Shown piece by piece: positions 11,906-24,900 of a stretch of DNA of 64,000 nt. The stretch's first letter is position 1, and every line of letters starts with the position of its first letter. The translations under genes and the position numbers were made by a program. The stretch is from Vitellaria paradoxa. Taxonomy: Eukaryota > Streptophyta > Magnoliopsida > Ericales > Sapotaceae. The stretch is taken from positions 24,858,340 to 24,922,339 of the forward strand of contig CM034237.1 of the NCBI GenBank assembly GCA_019916065.1. The letters run 5' to 3'. Under the pieces are notes generated by a model. That model searched no databases. It worked only from the letters and a program-made list of their open reading frames with translations, and was not told the origin of the DNA.

Positions 11906-12330
11906 GGTTTATAGTTCTCTCTTACAGATATTTCAATATAATTTAATCCCAAAACCATTGATTTAAAATCCATGGTCATCCAATCAGAACCTAATAGTAC
12001 TTTTCACTACAGTACAGCACCAAAGGGTCTCATTAAAAGCCCAGAAGAGGCCCTAAATGGTTGAAAGCCCAAGAGCTGGAGGCTGAAGGTGTTCAATGAT
12101 CTGCAACTCCAAATTGTATTGTCAACAGCTACTCCAACACCGAGCTATAATCCATACAGGTGCTGTTGCTAAGTCCTACACCATTGTTGAGCTGCATTGT
12201 CAAAAGAGTTCCCAAGTTACCATAGGGAAATTTTCAATTTCAAATCCTTCTTCAGTGCAAAAGAGATAATTACAGATGCAATAAAGAAAGTCAATTAAGA
12301 GATAACATACAGACGGAAAGGCAGGTAAAA

Positions 12331-12507
12331 CTAAACTGCCAAAGTCTGCTGCTGGGCGTGCCAACCTACAACGTCTTTGTACGCCAAGTTGCCCCCAAAT
12401 ATATCCAAAGCACTGCCAACGGTGACATCCACGCGTTCCATCCCTGCAGCTTTTATGATCTCTAAATCAGCCATCACTGTCACGCCACCGGCATATGTGA
12501 CTGGAAT
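12331..12507 (-). CDS. HISN3: HISN3 exon 8 with stop codon
   Basis: Acceptor GGGTCAG, then [20 protein letters not shown] to [12 protein letters not shown] and [16 protein letters not shown], stop TAG at 12331-12333. This is the C-terminal phosphate-binding part of the barrel. I could not pick a poly(A) signal with confidence; 12000-12330 probably holds the 3' UTR. Confidence 0.93.
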   Translation of the reverse strand: MPVTYAGGVTVMADLEIIKAAGMERVDVTVGSALDIFGGNLAYKDVVGWHAQQQTLAV

Positions 12508-15500
12508 CTGACCCACCAAAGCCACAATGAATCAACAATAGGCATGGGAAGTTGATACATGGGAATGGTACGAGGATGGATGGATGTCTATTGACCTCAA
12601 AAGCTACATTTCTTCACAAAAAGACATGAACCTTTTTTACTGTCCTCTGGTGCCTATCAACCTATAAGCTCAGCAGTCAAATGCAGTACTCACGAGCTCC
12701 AATTTAAACCAACAAACCCATCTGTGATAATGATACTACGGTGGTTCAGCTTAACCCCCCCCCCCCCCCCTCCAAAAAAGAAAAAAGAGTACCACCCATA
12801 ATTTAGATGCCAGCAAATTAGGAACTCACTACATGGGAGCACCATTTCAGTCACCGTACAACAAATATGGATTACTTGAGTGATTCCCAATAAAGAGCAG
12901 AAAGAGGAGCTTATAAAAAGTGGAAAGCCCTCAGCTGCAGAAGTATGTAGGTTATAAACAAGAGGGTATATAAACCGGGGAGAGGATCAACTTGGTGTGA
13001 AAGTTTAATGCCATAGACCAGTAACTTTTTGACACGTCCATTTCAGTCTTTTGAATCTAACAAAAGGTCTAAAAAATAAATGTTCTACCAAGCCTTATTT
13101 AGGGGGAGGTCATACGTTCGATCCAAGGGAGCTCCTTCTTAGGGGTAAGCCTACACACCGATTGTCTGAGTTTACTCAGTCAGTGTGGTCTTAGCTAATA
13201 CGCGGGTCCAATGGATTTACCTAACGTGCACCTGAAGGATAGTGCCTTCTGAATTATGATTCCCATCGTCATCAAAAAATAAATAAATAAATATTTGTTA
13301 TACATCAGGAGTGAGTTTACTCTGCCCTATCTGTGTACGATATGATAAACAACGTGAGATATAATATTTTCCAGAACATAGAAAGCAAGAAAGCATAGGA
13401 AGGAAGCTTGACATCCCCCAAAAAGAACAAGAAGTAGAAACATAATGAGAGAATGAAAATAATGTGTTGCATACGGGTGAGTGCCTGCCAAGCAAAGTCA
13501 CAAGCTCTTCATCAATTCCCAGCCTGTCATGAATAGGCAACTAAAATCAAATCACTGGATGAAAGTAAAAGAAAATCATAACTGAAAAAATTAAAGTACC
13601 CTCGGTATTGAAATTAAGTTTGCAAACATGTCCAAAGAAATAGTTTTCCAATTCAAGGTCGTGGTTTTAAACTTTGAACTGCTTCCAATTTTCCAATCAA
13701 TTGTTTAGAACTACAAGCTCCTAAACCAAAATGCCCCTACGTCCATTACCCTCTTCGACTCCACGGCTGAACACATTCTTACTTCCATGGTAGTTCACAA
13801 ACGACCGCATCTACCCCATTATTGACCTAACCCTTTCCGCAACAAATGCACCACCATAGTCGCCCTCCACCCCCCACCACAGTCAACAGACTATCACAAC
13901 CTAACTACTAAATGCCAACTCAATCCCTTTCCAACCTCTTTCAAACCCAACCTACTCACTCACCCACCAATGTAAGCTAACAATTGCAAAACCCTAACTG
14001 TAACCAATTATTATTATTTTGATAATTCTAATCTATAACCCATTATCTCAATGAATCGACCAAATACAATGAATTTATCCATCAAGAAACAAACAAGGGA
14101 CTTGAATGGAAAGAACCCACAAAACCCTGTAGGTAACCAAGTGTCATGTCAAACCTACCCCAGTCTTATAAGGTCAACCATGGAGATAGCTGAGTCATGC
14201 CCGAGATGTCCTCCGCAATCAAAAAGAACCCTTAGATAGCACCACCACCTAGGACAGAAAAACTCCCTCATGGTGACATTTCGTAGCCAGGGGCCAGGTC
14301 ATTTTAGTAGCAACTTATAGCCGGACCATCAGGGACAAGCGGATTATTGGCTAGAGTTAGGGGATTCGTTGAGACTCCTGCTCGATCGTCCCCCCCCCCC
14401 CCCCAAAAAAAAAAAAAAGAAAAAAAAGACTCACCCCTACATTTAATACCTCCGAGCTAACATTTAATAACCATGATCACCAGGTGGCACCCTCCTTTTC
14501 AATTACAGATCCCAACACCTTGAACATCCTGATACCTCGAACTGACATATGAGGTGCTATTACCATTTGCCCAAATCCCTATAACTCCTGTAGTGTACTC
14601 CTCTCACCTTTTACGGCTAATTCCTCTAGACACACTCAACCACCTATAATCTAACAATCATGAATCTACTTATCCATCAAGCCACAAGGACTATAAATAC
14701 TTCAGCCTCCAACATTTAAGACACATTCATTATCTCACTAACCAAGTCTCTCTATCTCACCCTGAGCTACCCTAACTCTCACCTCGCTCAACTTTGGTAA
14801 AGTTCCACCATCGACAATGATCGGCATTATTCCTAGATGACCAAAGTACTCCATCCCACTCCGATCCCCCACAAACCCTAGCAAAGCTCCATCGTCAAGC
14901 ACCATTGTTCATCTCTCTTAGCATCATCTCATTTGCGGCCTTAAATCTTTTCAATTAGAGTTTTGACCTAGCTAGGGTGATCCAGAATTGATGTGGGTGG
15001 CTTTGGTTTTTGTTGGGGATGTAGTGAAGATGGTTTTGTGCATGTGGTTCTTCTATGCAACTAGCTATCGTTTTCACGTCAATTTGAGGATTGAGGTGGA
15101 TTTTGTGGGTCTTGGGTGTTCATTGGCTTTAACTAAGGATTGTCAATACTAATAGGGGTGACCCATGATGGGTTTAGATGATGGTGGGAGGGAAGAGAGT
15201 AGGTAGCGATTAGTTGGTAATGCATTTGATTTATTAATGGGTACTGATAGTGATTTGGCTTGGTATTGGTGGTGCCAGTATTATGGCATGCAATTGGGGT
15301 GTTGGATGATGATAAGGATGGGCGGAATTTTGCTGAGGGAATTGGAAAAATTAGAAAGTGTATTTTAGGTTTGGTCTAATTATGGAAGGTTGGAAAAAGG
15401 TGAGGGAGAATGGAGGTACAAATAGGCCACCGAAAATTGGTCTAGTTAGGGAAGAATCATGTCAGGGAGACAATGAAGTTTGGTTTGCTTTTTGTGCGAG

Positions 15501-18500
15501 AAATAAATGAGTAAACATTTATATATATATATGAACAACTTTTGTTATTAAAAATATGTTGTAAGTCACTTTATAAGTTCCGTCATTGTCATTTCCTAAT
15601 AAACTCTAACAAGGGATATCATTGTAATAATTATTGTTAGAATATATGAATATCTATATTTATGGATATGAGTGATTAGGCTGATATTAATGATTTTAGG
15701 GATCCTTGAATTTTTAGATATGTTTGTATTATAAAGAAACTCAATGGTTAAGGGTGTTGATCACCAAAAACACACCTTCTAATCTTCTCTCTAATCGCTC
15801 TGTTAGTATTCTTTAATTTCAACTTAGCATCAAAGCCAAAACCCTAAACCCAAGAGCGAGAAATCTCAAATCTTGTAGCTAGAGACGTCGAAACCCTAGG
15901 ACATCGCCAGAAGGCTTGCTGTCAACTACAAAACTAAGCCCAGGTGATAGCCTCTCCAACTTCCCTGCGCCGCCACATGCCTCTATCCAATCGGTGTGTG
16001 GATCCATGTGACGCTACATGCGCCGACGCGTGAGGGTGCATGGCTTAGACCCATGTCTCCTCATTTCGACTACAATGGTTGCAAGCCCCCAATCACCCTA
16101 CCTGCAATGTCGTCGGTGAAGTTTGGTTGCTCAATTATTATCCAAATGAAATCTCGTTGCTCATCAATCATTGTTGGTTGCCATTGCTACTTGTTGGTTG
16201 TTGTTTGCCGCTCATTGACTCCATTTTTGTTATTCTTTGGCCGTAGTGTTAATTCTTTGGATCTTATGTTGATCTGACTTAGTATGCATATTGTGGTTAT
16301 TTTTTTAGCTGGTCTTGGTTGATATGGGTCTTCTAATCTATAAGATATTTTCTATTGATCTCTTGTTCTTTTGACTAGTTGGATTGTGAGTTGTTAGTGT
16401 TGCCTGTGATCTGTTCTTGCTTCTTTTCTCTTGTTGGTCATTTATCTCTAATGGCTGAACCTAAAACACCAGTTGTTGCGCACATGCTGTTAAAATTTAT
16501 CTCCAGGGGAAAAAGAAATTCAAATATATTACAGATCCACCTCCTTGACCTACCAATGAATCTTATAGGATTGGTTGAGTGAGGACTAAATTATTATGGG
16601 ATGGTTATAGCACAGTTTAGAACCCCAAATTGCTACTGCAATTGAGTTTTGTGATTCTTCCAAAACATTTGGGACTCTGGCTGATTCATTCTCATAGAAA
16701 AGGAATGTTATACGAGTGTTTTGACTTGTATGAACAAATCTTCAACACCAAGAAGGAAGATCGTTCTATTTCTAGTTACTACAATATACCTAAGAACCTT
16801 TGGAATCATTTATTACAGTATCAACTCTTTACTACAAATCTCACTCACCAACAAAGACACCAGAAGGATAGAGGTAGAATCGAACCGAGCCAAGCTTTAA
16901 TTTGCTCGAGCTCATCTCAAGCTTTTTATACTAGGCTCGTGCTCGAGCTTAAGCTCGATTCGAACTTTTATATGAGCTCGAGTTCGGCTCAATAAAAAAG
17001 AATTTAGACTCAAGCTCGGCTCGCGAATAATTCGATTAAACCAAAACAACGTCGTTTTGGTTTAGAATATAATAAATAAAATATTTAAAAAATGTAATAA
17101 AAAATATTATTAAAAAATATAAAATATATTATTAAAAATATATATATTATTGTTAGAATAAAAGAGGAAGAAAAGAATTATGTACTAACATTGATGATCA
17201 ATATTATACAACGAAACCCTATATTTATAGGGTAAATAAGAAACCTAAACTTAATAGGATTATGACTAATTTAGGATATCTAATTTAGGATACGTATCAA
17301 TTTAGGATATGTATTAATTTAAGATATATATATATATATATAAGAATATTCTAAAAATAATCTAACACCCCCCGGCAAACTCAAGGAGATATAGGAGACC
17401 AACTTGAGTTTGGAAACCAATTAATGAAATCGTCCAGGACGGAGAGTTTGGAAAATAAATCAGTAGTCTGAGTAGCGGAGTTCATATGGAAGTGCGTTGA
17501 AGGAGGTACAGAGAAGCACATTGAAAGGTTGAAGGCGCATGAAAACGCGTTGAAGGATACGCAGAGAAACACGTTGAAAGGTTGAAGACGCACGAAAACG
17601 CGTTGAAGGAGGCGCGGAGAGACGCGTTGTGAAAGGTTGAAAGTGCACAGAAGCATGTTGAAGGAGGCACGGAGAAGCGCGTTGAGAGATTGAAGGCACA
17701 CGAAGGCGCGTTGAGAGGTTTGAAGGCGCACGGAGGCGCGAAGAGGCGCGTTGAAGGCGCATGGAAGCGTGTTGAAGGCGCATGGAAGCGCGTTGAAGGG
17801 GGCGCAGAGGAGCGCGTTGAAGGCGCATGGAAGCGCTTTGAAGGGGGCGCGTTGAAGGCGCATGGAAGCACGTTAAAGGGGGCGTGAAAGAGAGCGTTGA
17901 AGGTGCATAGAAGCACATTGAAGGGGGTGTGAAGCAGTGCGTTGAAGGCGCATGAAAGCGCGTCGAAGGGGGCACGGAAAAGCGCGTTGAAGGGAGCGCA
18001 AAGAAGCGCGTTGAAGGTTGAAGGTGCATAGAAGTGCGTTGAAAAGTTGAGGGCCCTTAAAAGCGTGTTGAAAGAGGCGCGGAGACAAAGGTGACGCCAG
18101 GAAGGGCAACAGTGGCGGCCAAAGATTGGATGCCTAGTTTACCCAGGATCAAAAACCTTGGACTCTGATACCATGTTAGAATAAAAGAGGAAGAAAAGAA
18201 TTATGTATTAACATTGATGATCAATATTATACAACGAAACCCTATATTTATACGGTAAATAAGAAACCTAAACTTAATAGGATTATGACTAATTTAGGAT
18301 ATCTATTTTAGGATACGTATCAATTTAAGATATGTATTAATTTAGGATATATATCTATACATATATAAGAATATTCTAAAAATAATCTAACAATTATCTT
18401 AACGAGCCTGCTAGCGAGCTTTCAAGCCGAGCTTTTTCTAGGCTCGAACTCGAGCTCGAATCCAAAACGAGCCATAAATCAAGCTTGATTCGAGCTCATT

Positions 18501-18961
18501 TTACTCACGAACCGAGCTCGAGCTCTAGCTTGCGAGCAGCTCAAATCGTTTCTACTCCTGTGGAAGGATTTTATAGTTACTTCACTACTTTCAAGACTCA
18601 GTTTTGAACTACAAGGATTTAAGGATCAAATTCTAAGAAACTCTATCACAATTGCTAATACATATTCTCACTTGTTGAGATCTTCTTTAGGCCAGGATAG
18701 CTCAGCTATTGGTTCTTATACCGCAAATCTGAAGTCCTCAACCTTGGTTTCTACTAGGGGTGGCAAAGTCGACCCAAACCCATCAACCCACCCAATTAAA
18801 CCCATAATAAATAGGTTTGGGTCCTATTATTTTACTAATTGGATTGTACTTGGGTAACTTATAAAATACCCATTTATAAACGAGTGTAATTAGGTTGTAA
18901 AATGGGACCCGTTAAAACACTCATTTAAATTAACAAATTAATTTAATTCCCTCTCTCTACA

Positions 18962-18992
<31 letters not shown>

Positions 18993-21900
18993 GCGCTCTC
19001 TCTCTCTCCAACGATCTCTACAGTAAATGTATAATATATATAATATACAAATTAATTTAATCCCCCTCTCTCTCTTTACACCTCTCTCTCTCTCTCTCTG
19101 CTCTTCTGTCGTCGAGTCATTGGACTCAATCACTCGTGCCGTGTGGCCGGGGATTTCGTCCAGAGTAGTCAACTTGAGATTCGTTCGGCAGATGGGACAG
19201 GTAGTGTGAAACACCAATCAAGCGTCGATACACTCAGGATGAAACACGTGAACACACCTGGGCAGCAACCGCATAGTCTCGTCGTCTTCGAACTGGCTCA
19301 TGCACACGGCACACTCTCGCGCTCCTCTACCAATCCTGTGGCCTTTCACCTCAGAGTAGTGAAAAATGGGGAATGACTAAATCACTCACGGATTGAGGTC
19401 GCAATTGGACAGCCGTGGTCAGCGGAGATTTCTACCTTCAGCGCCTATCCGGGCAGTATGTATATATTTATTACATATATATATATGATGTGTGTGTATA
19501 TATATATTCAGCGTCTACAGTAAATGTGTAACATATACATTACATATAATTAGAAAAATGTAAATATAATATATGATATAAATATTTTGTAATATGTATA
19601 ATATTATATTAATTGAAATAAATATTGATGTATTTATATATATATATATATATACACACATTAATTAAAATAAATTTTTTCTTTTTTCTTTTAAAGTAAG
19701 TAAGGTCTAAGTAAATGGGTTGGATACAGGTTCATGGGTTTGTAATAACCCATAATCAACCCGCCCATATTCAACCCGCCTTTTAAATGGGTGGGTCTGG
19801 GTTGAACCCATTTAACCTCCAACCCGTTTAAACCCATCACTCACCCGCCCAACGCGCCCATTTTGCCGCCCCTAGTTTCCACCCAAGGTGGTCTTGGAAA
19901 TACCCATGGTGGTCATTCCTTTTGGGAAAATTCTCGAGGTAGTGGTAGCTCCTTTTAGGGGTGTGGTGATCATAAATACAGTCATTGTGGTGGTACTAAT
20001 CATACAAAACCATAATATTAGGCTAAGTATTGTAGACCAAAGTAGATTCATCATGTAGAAGATGGCTCTTTGTCATCATCTCCATTTGCCCTAGTGGATT
20101 CTAATTCTTCTGCTTCTGGTTCTCTTGTGCACTCACAATCCAACTTGGTGAACTTATTCAGAATCTTTGTCCCTCTTATCAGGTAAATCTTATTTATTTA
20201 TTTAGATTCTATTCAGCAACATCTTATATTAGCTCATCGATCATCTCAGCCAATAGAATTTCTTAAATGACAAAATAGTAAAGCACAACAAATAAAATGA
20301 CAAGAACCTTCAGCAAGTACAATTTTGGTGCTCAGTGAAGCATCATAATTCCCACCTATCAAAATAACGATCCTCCTTAAAAAATGTCATATGCATCTTG
20401 ACAATAACAGCCTCAAGTGAGATTAAGGTATTATATAAAAAGATTCAGTCAAACGCAGTTGTAGTACTTACTTTTTCCCTTCAACATCAACTCCATGGAC
20501 AAGAAACTCATCAACATATATTGCAAGAAAATCCAAAATCTTTTGGTCAAGATATACATCGGTGAATTTCTGCCACCTATCAGTGACAATTGCATATTTT
20601 CCTTCCTACATATAAAATAATCACACGAAGGGTTAGGAGGAGAAGAAGAGAGAAGAAGAAGAAAAGAGAGAACTTTCAAAAAATTTCTTGCATTCTTTTC
20701 TTTTTAAATTATATGTCATTATATTCTTATATTGTTGGTTTCTTCTAATAAGCCCTCACTTTTACTAGAATTCCCTTCCACTATTGATGCACTAAATTTC
20801 ATAGTGTGCGCCAATAAATAAAATATCGGAAGCTACATATTCAAGTCACATAAACATGCTGACTCGGAATCCAGTCAAAGATCACTCCAATCCCAAAGCA
20901 AAATAGATTGATAGAGGTTCAGCTAATATATCTGAAGAAATAAAATACTTTAATAGTAAATACTTACAATCTTTAGCCTACCTAATAATGTTGGAAATTT
21001 CAAGAAAAGAAACCAAACACAGCGGTCACCAATTCCAAAATCCCATTAGTATATATGATTTATCTCATTTGAGTTTCCTACCCTCTTTCTACAACTAAGA
21101 TCCAGCACAAGCCTCTGCTTCCCAACAACGTGCATGAGTTCTGTCAACCTCTCAAGGTTTATATGACCATTGTTGAATACATACTGCAACCAAAAAAAAT
21201 AAATAAATAAAATTTTTTTAGAGGATCCATCATTAGATGGATCATATGAATTGACAAGACTAAGTTTCATTAGACATGCTACTGGCTAAGTCAAAACTTA
21301 CCGATGTGATAATGACATGGCTAGCTCCTCCTTCTATGTAACTCAAAGCATTTTCAGGATTGATCCCACCACCAACTTGCAAACCGCCTAGATGTTATTG
21401 GTCCTCGCAGTAAGTTCAGCAGAGGAAAAATCTGTTAAGTTCAGATATAAAACTTTTGGTGATGAGAAAGATAGCATGATATTGAAATGCCATCAACCTT
21501 ATAATTGCATGAAGATTACCCAACCAACTAATATCACAGGTTCTTGGTGTATTGTCTCCGCATAAAAACAAACAAACACACAAAGGAGCAAATCCAATTC
21601 CAAGAATGCAAGTAGGATTGACAAAATATTTGACAAAAGGGGTATATAACCATTCAAAACTTATTAATAAACCAAGGAAGTCAGATAACAGCTTTCATAT
21701 GTAGCCAAAAAGATTGAGTTATGCAACTCCAACTGCACTATACACAATTAAAGCGAGAAAAAGAAAAAGATACTAATAACTATTTTTAAAGAAATTCATT
21801 TCTTGTTTTAGATGATCTATCAAATTCCACGAATAATTAAGTAGCACCAACTAATAAGAATCTGAGCAACATATATACACAGCAAACAAACATATTTTGC

Positions 21901-24900
21901 ATCAAGACCAGCAAAACCAATAATTTTGGAGAACCAATACATTATGGCATTGCAATATTTCCTATAACCGATTTCTGCTAAATGCATTTTTCACTGTAAT
22001 AACTGAAGATATATTATTGAAAGGTGTTGAGAGTATAAAGTTAAGTAATAAAGTTTGCCTTCTCCTTGATAGTTCAAGCTATTAACTGATTTGTGCATAT
22101 TTTGCATATATTTCGACTTGTGCATATACACACAGGGCACAAACATATTTTACATCAGGACCAGCAAAACCAATAATTTTGGAGAAACAATACGCTATTG
22201 TATTGCTATATTTCGTATAACTGACTTGTGCTACATGCATTTTTTTATTGTGATAACTGAAAAATATATTAATGAAAGGTGTCGAGAGTATAAAGTACAA
22301 ATATAAGTAATAAAGTCTGCCTTCTCCTTGACAGTTCAAGCTTTTAAGTGAGATTATGGCAAACAATTAACATAGTATTAGAGCATGCAAAACTCCTTGA
22401 GTTGAAACCTCACCATTAACCCGAGAGTCAATTGTTACACATGTTTAGCCTTGTAAACATAAAATAAAAAAACCAATCCAGCTTCACTTGAGGGGTTGTT
22501 AAGATTATAAAATAACAATTTAAATAATAAAGTTGCCCCTCTCTAATAGCTTAAGCTTTTAGGTGAGAAGAAAAAAGACATTTTAATAAAAAGCATCACA
22601 AGAATGACACCTAATTAGCGAGGGATTTCAATGAGATCAGATTTATGAACGATAGATGGGAGATGTGTTTCCGCATCTAGAGAAGTAAGTCTTTTAATGA
22701 TTTGATTGAGGAATTGAATTTGGTGAACTTTCCTCTAGCCGGAGGCATCTACACTTGGTCAAACGCAGGCAGTAAATCAAGAATTAACAAATTATTTGTT
22801 ACTAGTGCTTGGGAGGAACTTTTCCTAGAAACTACTCAATATGTTCTGCCACTTGGTCAAACGCATGCAGTAAATCAAGAATTAACAAATTATTTGTTTC
22901 TAGTGCTTGGGAGGAACTTTTCCCAGAAACTACTCAAAAAGTCAAACGCATGCAGTAAATCAAGAATTAACAAATTATTTGTTTCTAGTGCTTGGGAGGA
23001 ACTTTTCCCAGAAACTACTCTTTAACAAATTATTTGTTTCTAGTGCTTGGGAGGAACTTTTCCCAGAAACTACTCAAAAAGTCAAACGCATGCAGTAAAT
23101 CAAGAATTAACAAATTATTTGTTTCTAGTGCTTGGGAGGAACTTTTCCCAGAAACTACTCTTTTTTGAGTAGTTTCTGGGAAAAGTTCCTCCCAAGCACT
23201 AGAAACAAATAATTTGTTAATTCTTGATTTACTGCATGAGTTTGACCAAGTGTAGATGCCTCCAGTTAGGAGTTTCTTGCTATCGTGCACCAATTTAGGA
23301 ATCTTGAGTCTTAGAGAGTATGAGATTAGTAAGAGTAGTTTCTGGGAAAAGTTCCTCCCAAGCACTAGAAACAAATAATTTGTTAATTCTTGATTTACTG
23401 CATGCGTTTGACCAAGTGTAGATGCCTCCAATTAGGAGTTTCTTGCTATCGTGCACCAATTTAGGAATCTTGAGTGTTAGAGAGTATGAGATTAGTATAC
23501 TCCTCTGATAGAATTCTTAGAGGTTCCTTTCATACGAAAGAGGTCAACATTGATGTAAAAGATGATTTTTGTAGAAATGGTGGAATAAGGTTGATCGAAA
23601 GAGGAAGGGGTTATGTTAAGGTTTTAATCCTTTATGAAGAAGAGCTTCAATGGCTGCAAAAGATGTGTTGGAAAGAAAGGAGGATGCCTAGCGGCTTTCA
23701 ACAATTGGGTTGCCTTCGGGGTGGTCGAAGAACTCTGCTTTGTTCCAGAATTAAGGCCGGTGCAACTAGGAAGATGGAGCTACGTCTGTTTGCTCCCTTT
23801 GGTAGAAGACAGATGTGTATCCCTGAGATAGCCATTGGACAAGGCTGGGTTTTCTTCACTGAATTGCTGTCCAACTTTGTCCAGAGTTAGACAACAGGTC
23901 ACCCTTCTTTTAATTGGAATTCTCCTCTGATGATGGAGGAAGATTTCCCACCGAGAGATAGAAGTAGGAGGAATGCTGCCACTGTTCCCCTGAGTAAAAC
24001 ATATCTTCAAGCTGCTAACATTCCTGATTGGAAGCTCACTGCTGTAAGAAGTTCAATCAAGGCTGGCAAGGAGAAATATGTGCTTGTTAATTTTGAGGAT
24101 GCAGTGGAGAGAAGTCACCAAATGTCTAGATGTTTAATTGGCAGTATAGGAGGATTAAAGCTTGGTTTAAAGGACCATGCAGTGGTAAAGAGATGGGCTG
24201 ACAAGAAATGAAAAATTCCTGGAGGAGTAGAAATTAAAGAGATCGATCTAGACAAATTCCTGTTTATTTTCCCATCCAGTGAGATAGCAGAGGAAAAAAT
24301 TGGTAAACATCTCTTCAACGGATTGCCACTATTTTTGGATAGATGGCATAGTTGGAGCTGCTGCAACAGAAGAGGTTGGTCTCAAAACTCCACCTGGATC
24401 CGAGTGATTGGCCTGCCTACATTCCTATGGGATGAAGGAATCTTTGAAAAAATAGGAGACTATTGTGGTGGATACTTGGAAACAGCTGAAGAAACTGCAA
24501 TGCAATCCCACTTGAAGTGGGTAAAATTGAGAATTAAGGGGCATGGAAGGAATGCTCCAGCCTCAATTTTGATTAAAGTGGGAAGCACCTTGTATGATTG
24601 TCCCATTTGGGTTGATCGCAGCAAAACTGACTCCATGTATGAGAATTTTCATACTCTCTTGGATATTAAAGACGGTGAGACAAATGAAATCATAATTGTT
24701 TACCCCTAGCCTCTTATGGACCTGAAGACTAGAATATAAATAATGAGACTTTACTGCTGGGGGACTGTGGTTCAAATCAAGGAAAAATCTCTAAATGGGT
24801 GATTAACCGAATGAAATCTTTTAAGAAGATTTTGGGAATCTCAAGTGAGGGGTTTGAAGATCAGATTTTGGAGCTCCTTCAGTCAATAGAAGAAAAGAGA

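Larger units (their letters stand above)
16869..18560. mobile_element. Non-autonomous hAT-like element inserted in the gag
   Basis: The imperfect terminal inverted repeats read TAGAGGTAGAATCG at the left and CAGGAGTAGAAACG on the opposite strand at the right. The subterminal regions are full of GCTCGAGCTC/AAGCTCG repeats. It is flanked by 8-bp direct repeats, CAGAAGGA (16861-16868) and TGGAAGGA (18561-18568), six of eight matching. The interior is occupied by the LTR element at 17151-18392. No transposase is present. Confidence 0.6.
15635..20190 (+). mobile_element. 5' part of a Ty1/copia element, interrupted by nested insertions
   Basis: The order is 5' LTR (15635-15822), a degenerate Met-tRNA primer site at 15824-15837 (TTAGCATCAAAGCC), an untranslated leader, and a copia-type gag from ATG 16451 to a zinc knuckle near 19980. 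Sequence beyond about 20190 is HISN3 intron again, so pol and the 3' LTR are missing. It sits in HISN3 intron 6, antisense to the gene, and is split by two hAT-like elements (16869-18560 and 18755-19874). Confidence 0.75.
16451..20190 (+). pseudogene. copia gag, broken into three parts
   Basis: Part 1 (16451-16868) starts [20 protein letters not shown] and continues in shifted frames to [20 protein letters not shown] and [10 protein letters not shown], the usual copia gag core. Part 2 (18561-18754) reads [20 protein letters not shown]. Part 3 (19875-20190) holds the zinc knuckle as [13 protein letters not shown], where the first Cys has become Tyr, then [15 protein letters not shown]. There are several stops and frameshifts besides the insertions. 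It is dead as a gene. Confidence 0.75.

Noticed and set aside
15996..16277. A 93-codon frame upstream of the copia gag
   Set aside because: It lies between the primer site and the gag start, in the untranslated leader, and matches nothing recognisable.
17381..18029. Three overlapping long minus-strand frames (144-189 codons) as repeat-protein genes
   Set aside because: They lie in a minisatellite inside a TRIM-like element, where units lacking stops keep every frame open. There is no independent sign of coding.
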